Assembly (NCBI GenBank): GCA_020091685.1
Contig: CM034602.1
Span: 902,051-966,050, forward strand
DNA: 64,000 nt
Source: Lutjanus erythropterus
Taxonomy: Eukaryota; Chordata; Actinopteri; Lutjaniformes; Lutjanidae
Reading direction: 5' to 3'
Positions 1 to 17,922 of the stretch are shown here, one piece after another; the first letter of the stretch is position 1, and every line of letters starts with the position of its first letter. The notes beneath the pieces are model-generated. The model was not told the origin of the DNA. It saw nothing but the letters and a program-made list of their open reading frames with translations, and did not search any database. Both the position numbers and the translations under genes were made by a program.

Positions 1-1141
1 TCAGTGAAAATGCTCCCAACAGTAGAAAACTGGGCCTGTTCTGGTTCAAGCACCTTGTTTTGAACCATTATGAGCATCAAAAATAAAATAAAAAATTACC
101 AAAATGATAAAAATAAAAACCAAAACTAACTGGTCCAGAAACTGAAAAGTTGGTTCCCAGCTGGAACCAAAACATAGCAAGTTTTCCTTGGGAACCAAAG
201 TTGGCGTGTCATATTCTGCAGATCATTGTGCAGCATCCAGCGAAGACTGGGTCACTCAATGACACCAAGGTTCTACAACAGGGTTCTGCAAACTTTAGGA
301 TAAAAAGAGCTATTTTTGCCCTCATCTTTACTGGAGATAATTTACTTTTCTTCTTTAGATTTAAACTTAAATCTTTCAAAAGTAGTTCAAAACTTGGTCT
401 CAGCGAGCTGTGAACCTGATTTGTCATCAATTTGGTGCCTGAAATCTTTTTCTCAAAGATTTAAATTTATCTACAGAACAAAATCATCTCAACAAACGAT
501 CAGTAGTTGGTAAAACCCAGACGTTCTACAACATAACTGCCTCAAGATCCAGAGCTAATTTGGTAGAAAAGGGTCCTGTTTGACCCGTCTGTCCACCCCG
601 ACCTCCTCCCGACTTGGACTTCGCTCAAAGTCATGCTGACTGTCGTGAAAAATATTGACAATTTGTGTCCACGTACACCAGCTGAAATCAGAGAAAACAA
701 TTCCAAAAGTAAACTTTTCTTTATGCTTCAAAGACTAATTTAGAGAAAACACCCCCGACACACCCCACGAGATCAGTGACTCACTGACTCCAGACTCACT
801 GTGGACCAGTAAAGACTGCAGCTCTACCTGTGACATCATCAATACTGAACATTAAAAACTCTTCATATTTTCCCTCTGACATAATGACCAAAGCTAAAGC
901 TGCTGCACTGTGGGACAAATGTAAACCAGGTGACATCGTCCTCGACGCCCAAGACTTCACTGTTTATTAAAAACAAAACAAAACAAAACAAAAAACGGGG
1001 ATCTCTCTGTGGGAGAACATTCATAGTTCCTGTGCTCATGTCCTCAGATACATTTCAAAATAAAAGCATCTACAGAATCAGGATGATGGTACCATGTTCA
1101 GGGAATATTTGGTTTAGATTTTTAACCACTTAAAAAAACAG
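1..1141. other. intergenic, no gene seen
   Basis: I recognise no coding exon, RNA gene or mobile element here. Short open frames occur on both strands but have no family signature. An A-rich (AAAAC)n simple repeat lies at about 968-997. Base composition is AT-rich and unremarkable. Confidence 0.6.
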
Positions 1142-1942
1142 ACACTACATGGCCAAAAGTATGTGGACACCCACACCGTACACAAGGATGTGTCACTGAA
1201 CGGTGACACCGCAGACATCAAAGTTTTTGGCTTTGTGACATTTTTCAGGTTATCCAAAGAGAAACAAAAGAAAGGGAGAATTTGGTTAAACCATAAAGGA
1301 AATTTGTGCGTTTTAATGTTGACATTACATTAATTTTGCAGTTTATTCTCTTACCATTCCCTTTTTCTTGTGAAACATTAGATAGTTTTACCATTTCTGG
1401 CCTCTAAAAAATAGTCAAATTAAAAAGTTTGAGTGGAAAAAAGTCACTTTTTTATTGCCCAGTCTTAAATCACAGACATATTAAACCTGTGACGAGGAGT
1501 CACACAGATATTGCATCGTTTTACCCCTACAATCAGAAACACATTTTTCCTCTTACCTCTAGTGCTGCATTTCCAGATATTTCTTTCTACTAGAAAGAAA
1601 GTAGTGCCTACATGCAACTACTCACAGCAAGGTCTGTGGATTATCTTGAGTAACCAGGTTATGATTTTGGAAAAGTATTTTTAGATGCTTTGATCACCAC
1701 AAAGTTGAATGAGATCTAGATCCATATGTCACCTCTCTGGCTGTTATCTCCAAAACTCTACATGGATAAACAGAACTACAGGTGAGAGGGAAAATGTGCA
1801 TTTGTGATTTTGGGGTCAAATGTCCCTTTAAAGGAACACAAACCAAAACAGGCAAAATATCACTGGATAGTGTCCAACAGAACTAAGAGGCTAAAAAGAA
1901 TGTGGACGGCGGGTGTCTGCATACTTTGGGGCATATAGTGTA
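1142..1942. mobile_element. non-autonomous DNA transposon with terminal inverted repeats
   Basis: The first 31 bases (1142-1172) and the reverse complement of the last 32 (1911-1942) are clearly related: both carry an ACACTA(C/T)ATG start, then a CCAAA(A)GTATG core, then GACACCC. About 740 bp of non-coding AT-rich DNA lies between. This is the structure of a MITE-like element moved by a transposase supplied elsewhere. The terminal sequence resembles a repeat end common in fish genomes that I associate with Tc1/mariner-like elements, but a clean TA target duplication is not visible, so the superfamily is uncertain. Confidence 0.55.
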
Positions 1943-2642
1943 GTTTCAGTGATAAAAATATTTTCACAAATAATTATTACAAGCAAAACCTTTAAAATAA
2001 ACTTATTTTCAAATATAATGAACTAAAAACCTGATTGTTAGTATAAAGTCTGTCCAGCAGTCAGATCGTGTGTCCTCATTCTGTCTCTGGCTCTCACCGG
2101 TCCATCGTTACAGTAAAACTAAACCCAGTGAAAACTACGGTTCATAATTAAAAATAATCTGAGTGTGTGACGGCTGATCTGTGGGCTGAATGCATCAAGC
2201 AGGTGAGCTCAGTCGTCTGCAGACGCTCACTCATTCACACTCACTCACTCACACATGACGACTCCCCGGCGTGGAGATAAGGCAAAACAAGTAGCAGCGC
2301 CGTGATGTCACTACTGTCCTCTCTCCGCTGTCACGGCACAAACCTGCTGCAGTCGGCTCGCGGTTTCCTCTGACGTGTCACAGCTGCAGCGACAATCAGC
2401 CCCAGAGACACAGACAGACAGACAGACAGACAGACAGACGGATGGACGGACGGACTGCGGCTGCTGGTACTTTGCAATTAATACTTTAAAATAGAAAAAA
2501 AGCAACACACTTTTTTTTTTTATAAAAATGCTCAAAAACTTTTAGTTCTGAACCGTCGTCCTCAGCACCGTTTGGATTTGTTAGAAAATTATAAGAAATT
2601 CTTTAAAAAGAACAAAGAGTCGTCCCTTGTTTCAGGTCCGTT
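1943..2642. other. fem1b 3' flank and probable 3' UTR
   Basis: This stretch is immediately downstream of the fem1b stop codon on the minus strand and presumably holds its 3' UTR. A (CAGA)n microsatellite occupies about 2404-2440 and a T-run lies at about 2511-2520. I could not fix a polyadenylation site. No other gene is seen. Confidence 0.45.
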
Positions 2643-7100
<4,458 letters not shown>

Positions 7101-7138
7101 ATGTGTTCCACTTCCACTACTCTGTCTTCGTCCCTCTC

Positions 7139-7544
7139 TCTTTTTTTTTTTTAAAAACAACTTTATTGCACTGTTTCAATGAATACAAAAGGCGTGGAGG
7201 AAGAGATAAAAGATATACAATAAGCGGATATGAAAATAAATAAAGGTGAATAGTTTAAAACAACACAGCAATTTAGTGAAAAACAGTAAATAAAGAATAA
7301 ATAAATTCAGTGCTACGGTTTTAGCATAAAGTTGAGCTCTTCTTATTTCTATACTACAAAACACCACAGGCAAGATGAAAGAAATATAGCAAACAGAAAA
7401 AAAAGAACTCAGGCAGCATTTTTCCATTAAAGCACAACTATCATCACACATTGGGTCCAAAGTGACATTTGGACAAGTTTTTGAGGATGTTGATTCAAGG
7501 TTCACATTTAAACAATATGTCACCTGGATTTGCAGCAGTGACAT
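7139..7544 (-). mobile_element. retrotransposed 3' end with poly(A) tail
   Basis: Read on the minus strand the segment ends in an AATAAAG signal, then GTTGTTTTT, then an A-run (T-run at 7139-7152 on the plus strand), the 3' end of a reverse-transcribed RNA such as a LINE or processed transcript. The interior is AT-rich with no recognisable reverse transcriptase. The 5' limit is approximate and I found no target-site duplication. Confidence 0.35.
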
Positions 7545-7559
7545 TTTCCATCCTGCACA

Positions 7560-7738
7560 TGCTTACAGCCACTGGCAGTGTCTGTGGGCACCTACATCCC
7601 ACGAGACTTGAACTTTGCTCTGTGGCACCGACTCGTGTTGTTCTCTCCTGACTGGATCACAGCTTGAGTTTTATCAGCTGTCAGATATATATGTCACTTT
7701 GGATAAAAGCATTGGATAAATGGAACTGTAAATTGTAA
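7560..7738 (+). mobile_element. L2-like LINE/SINE 3' tail fragment
   Basis: The sequence CACTTTGGATAAAAGCATT followed by GATAAATGGA and GTAAATTGTAA is a slightly decayed form of the tail (CGCTTTGGATAAAAGCGTC) common to fish L2-clade LINEs and dependent SINEs. The preceding 120 bp resemble the same element's 3' region. No frame remains. Confidence 0.5.
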
Positions 7739-8301
7739 TGCATTAAAAATGAAGCAATCAGTATAATATTTTATTTTAAAAAGTTTGATGTTATTTACTA
7801 TTTTTGTATTGCAGCATATTGCCTGTTATAATTAAAAATCCAATTTTACTTCATTAGAATATAAATATTAGTAGCTTCAAATCCTCAGAAACATCCTAAA
7901 AACACTGATTTAATTTTATTTTAAAAGTTACTTGGAGCTTGATTTCACATAATTATCAGACTGAGGATTTGATCATATTTGTCATTATTCTGCTTTTTAA
8001 AACTAAAGTGATCAGATAAAATGGAGGTTTCTGCCTTTTGCTTTGGTATGACCCAATATATTTTGGTTTGCTCTGCAAAGGCACAATACAGGAACTTCCA
8101 AATAAGGTCAAAGATCAAATCAGAGGTCAGGATTAATATGTAGAAACAATAACCTGATATAAAGATATAAAACTGCCACATATACAATAATCTGCCCCGA
8201 CAACAAGAAAACTTTAAAGTCATTTTTCTCACTTCTACCTGTTTTCTTTGTAGGGCGGTACAGTAATTTGAGTAATTGTAATTAGTTTCTTCTACCTCTG
8301 G
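7739..8301. other. intergenic, nothing recognised
   Basis: AT-rich sequence between LINE debris and the left edge of the TRIM tandem duplication. I see no exon or repeat family that I can name. Confidence 0.5.
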
Positions 8302-8539
8302 TTACCAGCTGTCTCAGGTGTGACAGAGTGTTGGAGCTCAAGTCACATCTGACAACAGCTGATGATGTTTTTAATCACATGATTTGGTCATCATTAGAAA
8401 CACCACCAGTTGTGACATTAATTAATAAATTAAGCAGAATAGGGTTGCAAACTTAATGCATTTTCCTAAACAATGAAAACATTAACGATCAATAATCAAT
8501 TAATAATTACTAAAAACAAAACACAGGTTTTTTTTCTCA

Positions 8540-8840
8540 CCATGAGTTTTATTTAAATAATTCTGGTGACACATTAATTATGTGAAACATTAACTCATGA
8601 AGCACAAACAATTTAAACAAAGAGAATAATAAAACAATAAGACTCTCGCTCCAAACAGCTGCTCTTGTCCTCCTGTCCTTATTCAACAAATGTCTCAAAA
8701 CAACATCAAACTGGGTGTAATTACACTCATGTTTAGAGTAACACGACAAACCAAACTAACTGTGAGGAAACCTGAGAGCTCTGGAGAAATGATACAGAGA
8801 ACATACATTATCAGTTAATAAAACTGTTACATTCTTCATG
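8540..8840 (-). other. conserved TRIM 3' block, copy 1
   Basis: On the minus strand this block reads from CTCTCAGGTTTCCTCAC through ACATTTGTTGAATAAGGAC and TTGTGCTTCATGAGTTAATG to TTTAAATAAAACTCATGG. Equivalent blocks occur at 13,000-13,300 and 38,165-38,690, each downstream of a TRIM gene in the same orientation. All three end in AAATAAA, so it may be the end of the 3' UTR. A dispersed repeat is the alternative. Confidence 0.55.
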
Positions 8841-9336
8841 GTCGTCAATTGATTAATGATCACTAACATCCCTAAATTAGACACAATAAAACTTTATTTT
8901 GCTTTTATTTGTTTATAGAGAAAAGAAGAAAAGTAAATTACTTTTGTCTCATTCATGAACTGCTCTTTTTTAACTGGCACCAGTCTGCAACACTTCTTAT
9001 ATTTACAATGATCAGATAATAAAAAGTTTTGAATTTGGCACCCAGACATTTAAGGAGTTTGCAAATGTTTCTTATGTATCAGTGTATTTCTTTCAGTGAT
9101 TTAAAGTCTTGAAGGCAGATAATGCAGCTCAATAAATTAGATTACATTAGATAATAACAACCAGTGCAGTAAAACTATAGTATATTTTGACACCAAAGAA
9201 AACATTTATAAAGACAAGAGAAAAAATGCTTTGATCAGGATCTCAAAAATAAAAGTATATACACCACCCAATATATATTTGTTACATTAAATCATGGTGA
9301 ATCTTTCTGTAGAAAATCAAACTGGTTGTTTTACTC

Positions 9337-9721
9337 GGGCAGCATGGTGTCACAGTGAGTTACCGAAGGTCCTGAGTTTGAATTCCCAGCTGACTTGGGG
9401 CTGGGGAGTTTGTGGCTGGGCAGGGCCTTTCTGTGAGTTTGCAGTTCTCCTCCCGTGTCTGCGGGTTCTCTCCGGATACTTCAGCTTCCTCCCACAGTCC
9501 AAAGACATGCAGCATAATGGGTAAATTGGTGTCTCTAAATTGCCCATAGGTATGAATGTGAGAGGAGTGGTTGTCTGTCTCTATGTGTCAGCCCTGTGAC
9601 GAACTGGCGACTTGTCCAGGTGTACCCCGCCTCACCCAATGTCAGCTGGGATAGGCTCCAGCCCCACACAACCTCAAGGATAAGTGGTTATGGACAATGA
9701 ATGAAGGAATGAATGAATGAA
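9337..9721 (+). mobile_element. non-LTR retroelement (L2-tail/SINE-like) with target-site duplication
   Basis: The 385-bp insertion begins GGGCAGCATGGTGTCACAG, contains CCCACAGTCCAAAGACATG and GGATAGGCTCCAGCCCC, and ends in a (GAAT)n tail. This is a very common fish interspersed repeat. A 10-bp direct repeat TGTTTTACTC flanks it (9327-9336 and 9722-9731). The paralogous position in unit 2 (about 13,789) has no insert, which confirms the boundaries and shows it arrived after the TRIM duplication. Confidence 0.85.
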
Positions 9722-9754
9722 TGTTTTACTCAATGTGTTTGACAGGAGAGATGA

Positions 9755-12055
<2,301 letters not shown>

Positions 12056-12057
12056 AA

Positions 12058-12070
12058 CTTTCACTTTCAT
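12058..12070 (-). promoter_or_regulatory. interferon-stimulated response element (ISRE)
   Basis: The minus strand reads ATGAAAGTGAAAG, matching the ISRE core GAAANNGAAA, directly upstream of the 5' exon of TRIM copy 1. A second GAAA-rich segment (GTGAAAGAGGAAAC) lies a few tens of bases further upstream at about 12,096-12,109. Such sites bind IRF/ISGF3 factors and fit interferon induction of TRIM genes. The match is by sequence only. Confidence 0.6.
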
Positions 12071-12999
12071 TTTAGGAAATGTGACGTTGAAGTGTTTCCT
12101 CTTTCACTGTTGCTCCGCCGCAGTGCAGCTCTGTGAGGTTTTATTGCCTCAAATATTTTGACCAGGCTGTTTAGCAGAGAGTGAGGGCTTCAACATGTCC
12201 TTATGCTGACAGATTTTTCAGTTTATAACTTAATAATAATCTAAAAAACAGTTTTAATTTAGCTTTTTTTACGAAATGAATGACATGCTGAGATGTGCTC
12301 CATAGATATAGGCTCTATATTTAAAAAGTTGAAATACACCTTTTAAACATATGACTGCTGAGGTCACCTCATCTTCTGATTTTCTTTTCATCCTTCGTAT
12401 ATATTATATGAAGCTTTTGTAAAGTAATTTGTGACCTAAGCCTGTGGAAAATGCTATTTAAACAAGCTTATTTTTTCTTTCAGAAATCAAAAGGTTACAC
12501 AACCCTGGAAAAGAGTGATTTAGTTCATTAATTAGTTAATTAATTAGTTGTTAAGGACACACATAATCTACAATAAAGATCATTTTAAATTTGATCACAC
12601 TTAATTATTTTTTATTATTTATATTTTATAAATTGAAGCTGAACACAGAATTGACCCTGAGACGTCACTTATTCCCAACAAACTAACAACACTGATTTAA
12701 TGTCATATCAGCTCCTCAAACACAACTCAAACCTTTATTACTCTGTATATTATCTGACATTACCAGCTGTCTCAGGTGTGACAGAGTGTTGGAGCTCAAG
12801 TCACATCTGACAACAGCTGATGATGTTTTAATCACATGATTTGGTCATCATTAGAAACACCACCAGTTGTGACATTAATTAATAAATTAAGCAGAATAGG
12901 GTTGCAAACTTAATGCATTTTCCTAAACAATGAAAACATTAACGATCAATAATCAATTAATAATTACTAAAAACAAAACACAGGTTTTTTCTCACCATG

Positions 13000-13300
13000 A
13001 GTTTTATTTAAATAATTCTGGTGACACATTAATTATGTGAAACATTAACTCATGAAGCACAAACAATTTAAACAAAGAGAATAATAAAACAATAAGACTC
13101 TACCCAAACAGCTGCTCTTGTCCTCCTGTCCTTATTCAACAAATGTCTCAAAACAACATCAAACTGGGTGTAATTACACTCATGTTTAGAGTAAACACGA
13201 CAAACCAAACTAACTGTGAGGAAACCTGAGAGCTCTGGAGAAATGATACAGAGAACATACATTATCAGTTAATAAAACTGTTACATTCTTCATGGTCGCT
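13000..13300 (-). other. conserved TRIM 3' block, copy 2
   Basis: Near-identical to 8540-8840, including the TTTAAATAAAACTCATGG end. It lies about 0.8 kb downstream of the SPRY stop of TRIM copy 2 on the same strand, as expected for the tail of a 3' UTR. Confidence 0.55.
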
Positions 13301-13815
13301 CAATTGATTAATGATCACTAACATCCTAAATTAGACACAATAAAACTTTATTTTGCTTTTGTTTGTTTATAGAGAAAAGAAGAAAAAGTAAATTACTTTT
13401 GTCTCATTCATGAACTGCTCTTTTTAACTGGCACCAGTCTGCAACACTTATATTTACAATGATCAGATAATAAAAAGTTTTGAATTTGGCACCCAGACAT
13501 TTAAGGAGTTTGCAAATGTTTCTTATGTATCGTATTTCTTTCAGTGATTTAAAAGTCTTGAAGGCAGGTAATGCAGCTCAATAAATTAGATTACATTAGA
13601 TAATAACAACCAGTGCAGTAAAACTATAGTAGAAGTATTTTGACACCAAAGAAAAACATTTACAAAGACAAGAGAAAATGCTTTGATCAGGATCTCAAAA
13701 ATATATACACTATCCATGATTAATAAATATACATTTGTTACATTAAATCATGGTGAATCTTTCTGTAGAAAATCAAACTGGTTATTTTATTCACTGTGAT
13801 TGACAGGAGAGATAA

Positions 13816-14408
13816 TCAGAGGGCAGCGTTTTTACCTTTATTGTTAAGATCAGGACTGAAATATGGGTAGAGTTTCTCAGTGAAGCAGCAGCCAGTAAAG
13901 AGGTAGATAAGAGCTGCAGCATCAACGTCAAAAGAGACCAGACCCTCCTCATAATCCACAAACACCCCCACCTTCTTAGGCTTGCTTCAGAGAGAGACGG
14001 ATTGAAGGGCCAGCAAGAGCTTTGTAGTCATTTTCATTCCTCAACCATATTGTCCAGTAACCATTCTCAGGAGCCAATGGGACCTTCCCTTCCTGTTGAT
14101 CGACTCTCTCCACTCCTAAATCCCAGTCAGTCTTCCTTTAACCTGAACCTCATAGTAAATCTTCCTGAAGAGAAGCTCTGTTTTGCTAGGACATTAACAC
14201 AGTAATCAAATCTCTTTGGATTGTATGAGATTCTTCTTTACATCACCATGTTTAACCCGTTTCCCATCATCAGACAGGATGAGTTTGGGATGTGCTGTAT
14301 CAGGATCAAGTTTCACATCCCCTGCAAACTGCTGAACCCTTTTCAGCTGAGCCTCAAAAAGCTTCTTCGTCTGTTTACAGAGTGTCTTCTCCAGCTGATT
14401 CACAGCTC
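13816..14408 (-). pseudogene. out-of-frame PRY-SPRY remnant of TRIM copy 2
   Basis: After the copy 2 frame closes at 14409, the rest of the domain continues in another frame (AVNQLEKTL, then KLDPDTAHPKLILSDDGK, the PRY start), with further breaks in the middle. The last part is again readable ([20 protein letters not shown], then [11 protein letters not shown]) to a stop at 13816-13818. The domain was therefore once complete and has decayed. By eye it is far less similar to copy 1 than the upstream coding region is. Confidence 0.75.
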
Positions 14409-15410
14409 TCACCACTGTCCCCTCATGAAGGTGGGATGGACGCCTGACTTCTGTCCAGTCCTTGTGTGTGGAGGAGCTTTCAGAGATGAGAAGCTTTTGA
14501 GAAGGTGGTCTTCAGAGTGTGAGAGCTGCTCCAGCTCAGTGCTTCTCTTCTCCAGATCAGAGATTTCCTGTTCCAGCTCTTTGATGAAGTCTTCAGCCTG
14601 TTTCTCTGTCTTTGTCTGCTTCTCTTTGATCGTGTTGATGAGCTCAGCCTGGCGCCTCTCAACAGACTCCTTCAGAGCGGTGAAGACCTGAACTCCATCT
14701 GCTATCTCTCTGTCTGCATCTTCCTTACTGAGATCCACTGAGTGTTTGATCTCCTGAATCTTCAGTCGTCTCTTCTGGATCACCTGCTGAATTTCAGTCT
14801 CTTTCTTCCTCAGTTCGACCTTCTTTCCTTCATATTCTTCTTTCAGAGGAACAAAATCATGTGTCTTGTGGTCTAAAACAGTGCAGAACATGCAGACACA
14901 CATCTGGTCAGTCTTACAGAACAGCTCCAGCAGTTTATCGTGCTTCATACATATCCTGCCTTCCAGGTTCTCCACAGGGTCGATCAGCTGATGTTTTTTC
15001 AGACATGAAGCTGTCAGATGAGGCTCCAGGTGAGTCTCACAGTAGGAGGCCAGACACACCAGGCAGGACTTCAGGGCCTTCAGTTTGTTTCCAGTGCAGA
15101 CGTCACAGGGAACTTCTCCTGGTTTGGAAACTTGTTGCTCTGATCTGCTGCTGCAGGCTTTCTGTTGAGCTGACTGTCTGAACTGAGCAGCCATGTCAGA
15201 GATGAAAGTGTTGACCTGCAGCTCAGGTCTTGTGTAAAAAACCTTTTTACAGTTGGGACACTGACACCTTTCATTAATTTTCCAGTGTTCAGTGATGCAG
15301 GTTTTACAGAAGTTGTGTCCACATGGTGTGGTGACTGGATCAGTGAAGACATCCAGACAGATGGAGCACAGAAACTGATCTTCAGTCAGCAGACAGCTGG
15401 CAGCAGACAT
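14409..15410 (-). CDS. TRIM E3 ligase-like copy 2, RING/B-box/coiled-coil only
   Basis: An intact 333-aa frame starts at MSAASCLL (15410), 9 nt after a splice acceptor (CCTCAG|AGTGTAGAC). The RING finger has all eight C3HC4 ligands (C15, C18, C30, H32, C35, C38, C51, C54). A B-box 1 (VPCDVCTGNKLKALKSCLVC) and a B-box 2 (CMKHDKLLELFCKTDQMCVC) follow, then a Lys/Glu-rich coiled coil over about residues 190-300. The frame ends in PTFMRGQW just before the PRY-SPRY region, which is present but out of frame. A product would be an RBCC protein without its substrate-binding SPRY domain. The family is TRIM25-like/finTRIM, cytoplasmic ubiquitin or ISG15-type ligases tied to innate immunity. Whether this is a functional truncated ligase, a young pseudogene or a sequencing error at the junction is open. 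Confidence 0.75.
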   Translation of the reverse strand: MSAASCLLTEDQFLCSICLDVFTDPVTTPCGHNFCKTCITEHWKINERCQCPNCKKVFYTRPELQVNTFISDMAAQFRQSAQQKACSSRSEQQVSKPGEVPCDVCTGNKLKALKSCLVCLASYCETHLEPHLTASCLKKHQLIDPVENLEGRICMKHDKLLELFCKTDQMCVCMFCTVLDHKTHDFVPLKEEYEGKKVELRKKETEIQQVIQKRRLKIQEIKHSVDLSKEDADREIADGVQVFTALKESVERRQAELINTIKEKQTKTEKQAEDFIKELEQEISDLEKRSTELEQLSHSEDHLLKSFSSLKAPPHTRTGQKSGVHPTFMRGQW

Positions 15411-15419
15411 GTCTACACT

Positions 15420-16180
15420 CTGAGGACAACAAGTGAAAATAGCATAACTGTAATTACATATCTTACATTTAAGAGGAATTTAAGAAGACCCAAAGAAATG
15501 GTGCATTGAAAATATATGCTGTGGTTGTCAATGAATTTGCTGCAACAATCAATACATGCATGTATCCAGCATCTGATTTACTAAGACAGTTTATTACACA
15601 GTCAGGTCCTGGACTTTGCTGCATGTGAATGAGCAGTTAAGCCGAGGTCTGTGGAAATTTCTGTCTCGGTGGAGCTCCGGTTTTGAGTAAATACCAGTTG
15701 TTGAAACACAGAAAATATTACCAGCTGTATAGGCTTACTAAAGCAGATTGTAACTACAGAAACAGTGAAGTTGAGAAAAAAAAGATTTGAGGCATTAATG
15801 CTACTTACCAGAGTTTGTAACAGTTAAATAAGTTGTATAACAAAAGTTTTATGGCTTTACAGGCAATAGAACAAATTGTCACATGAAATCAGGTACAGTC
15901 TGTACTTTGGACAATCCAAAGAACATGTAAACTAGGCTACTTAACTTTCAGCAGGACTAATTTACCTGGTATGTTTAGTTTTTGTCATTGGATTTAGCCA
16001 CCCCCTTAAATATGTGTGTGGTATAACAAATTTTAACAAGCTTTATAGGGCCGTGTACTCACCTGCGTTGGACAGAGATTCTCCTGTTTTGCTGGAAAAA
16101 ATCCTGATGTTGAATTTTTCTTCAGAGAGAAACAGACAGATGTGTCTCGACTGCAGCTCTGCTGACACTGAGACAAACGG
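15420..16180 (-). other. TRIM copy 2 intron and 5' non-coding exon
   Basis: Minus-strand donor GCAG|GTGAGTAC ends an exon at 16063; the acceptor is at 15420-15425, giving a 643-bp intron. The 5' exon corresponds to that of copy 1. At the place of the copy 1 ISRE the sequence is GGTTAGTTTCATG (about 16,180-16,192), which keeps only one GAAAC half-site. Confidence 0.55.
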
Positions 16181-16560
16181 TTAGTTTCATGATAAGAAAT
16201 GGACCAAGTGTTGCTCCGCCTCTCTCTATAGCTCTGTAAGTGAGGATTTATTCCCTCATTGGGAAAGAACTTGAAATAGATTAACCACTGTTTTATTTGC
16301 TCTTTTAACTGGGTATTTTTCTAATGCAGGATCAGGCTGTTTAGGAGAGAGTGAAGGCTTCACCTTGCACTTATCCTGTCAGATTTTTCAGTTTATGTCT
16401 TAAATAATAATCTAAAAGACAATTTTCATTTAGTTTTCTTCACATAAATGAATATGAAACCTTTTTTTAAAAAGGTTTTGTGACCCATGTCTGTGGAAAG
16501 TGCTATATAAATAAGCTTCTTCTTTATACTCTTAAAATCAAAAGGTTACACCTGGAGACT

Positions 16561-17922
16561 CTTGTTTTTTTCTTTCTCTAACCTATTAATGGACCTTTGA
16601 ATTGAGGTATTTTGTCACAGAACAGCTGTACAGGTGTTTTAAAGTGATGAAATGTGAGCTGGTGTTAGAGAGGACACTGCTGGTTCAATCACACTCTGGT
16701 CAAACTCCAGATCCAACCATGATGCTCTCTGTCCTGAGGGACGCCTGTCAGGACGCCACCTGTGGAGGAAAACAGGACACAGTAGTGAAACATGACTGGA
16801 ACACATCTGTCCAGGAGGTTTTACTTGAGTTAATAATCAAGCAGCAGCATGAAAGTGAGCCTCAGGTCCGTCCGTCAGACGCAGGACATCACAGAAACAT
16901 GATGCTGAATTCAGGATGGAACTTCATCATCGACTTCAGTCTCAGTGCTGCTGTTGGATCAGCAACACTCATCCTTTGTACCACTGACTGAGAGACCTCT
17001 GACTGAAATAAAACACTTCACACTGTTTCTATTTCCTTTTACTAAGTTTATATCAGAGACCATCCACACAACAACTGACACAAGAAAACAAAGAACACAA
17101 AGAACACAGCTTTGAAGTGTTTGATCAGGATATATTGGAGGCTGTGAATCACATCATGCTGGCTGGTATCTAGCTCATATATTTGTCAGTTCTAGAACAA
17201 ATATGTTAATTGATCTATGTATGTAGATGAACTTTCAAATCTCCACCAGTTGCATCTGGTGGTTGTGGTAGCATTGCAGTAGGTGCTTCACCATCTTGAC
17301 TGAGTGACCTCTTCCAGTCTGATTACTGCATACAGTAAAAAAAAATCAGGAATAATTAAGGATAACTGTGCTGTAATCTTATTTTTACCATAACTCATGT
17401 ATGTCAGACTAGTTTTGTCCCTTTCACCTCCACTTTTCTTTCATTCATATTAAAACATGTTTTGCAGGTATTTGTGATCTCTGCAGTAAACCACAGCTGC
17501 AGCATAAGCTTCTAACTGTGTTCATATGAAACCAGATTAATGCTGTCTAATAAAACACTGGGAGGAGGTTTATACAGATTACAGGCTTATCTGCTGGCAG
17601 ATCAAGCTGCAGTTTAACTCCCGACCTGCACACAGGCTGCCGTACTTCATCATGAAATCATTCACTTTTTGTTTCAGTCCAACTGCAACAGTGAGGAGCC
17701 ACGTTCAGTTTCAGAGGAAACAACGAGGAAGGAACAGTCAGGAAAACGTCACCGAGGAGGATTTACATGTGAAAGCTTTGGGATTCTCACTACAGGCATC
17801 CTGATTGGCTCTCATTGACACTCAGACACACTGTCTCTTATCAGACCTGTGACTTGTAGAAGTTTAAACAGTATTTTAGTGTAACTGACAGAATCTCAGT
17901 GTTACAGACGGGAAAAAAAGAG
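16561..17922. other. intergenic between TRIM pair and cln6
   Basis: An open frame of 129 codons at 16602-16991 has no family signature and I do not call it a gene. The right part, about 17,600-17,922, is probably the cln6 promoter: it carries CpG-containing sequence, an inverted CCAAT (GATTGGCT, about 17,802) and a CACGTT motif, without a TATA box. Confidence 0.4.

Larger units (their letters stand above)
12760..16560. repeat. tandem duplication, unit 2 (TRIM copy 2)
   Basis: Second copy of the unit described at 8302-12530. By eye the 3' flank (12,760-13,790) and the RING-to-coiled-coil region are nearly identical to unit 1, whereas the SPRY region and the intron/promoter are clearly more diverged. 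The right limit is near the shared TGTGGAAA(A/G)TGCTAT segment and is approximate. Confidence 0.85.

Noticed and set aside
16602-16991. A 129-codon frame between the TRIM pair and cln6
   Set aside because: No domain, no splice context and no start context convinced me; kept only as a note in the intergenic entry.
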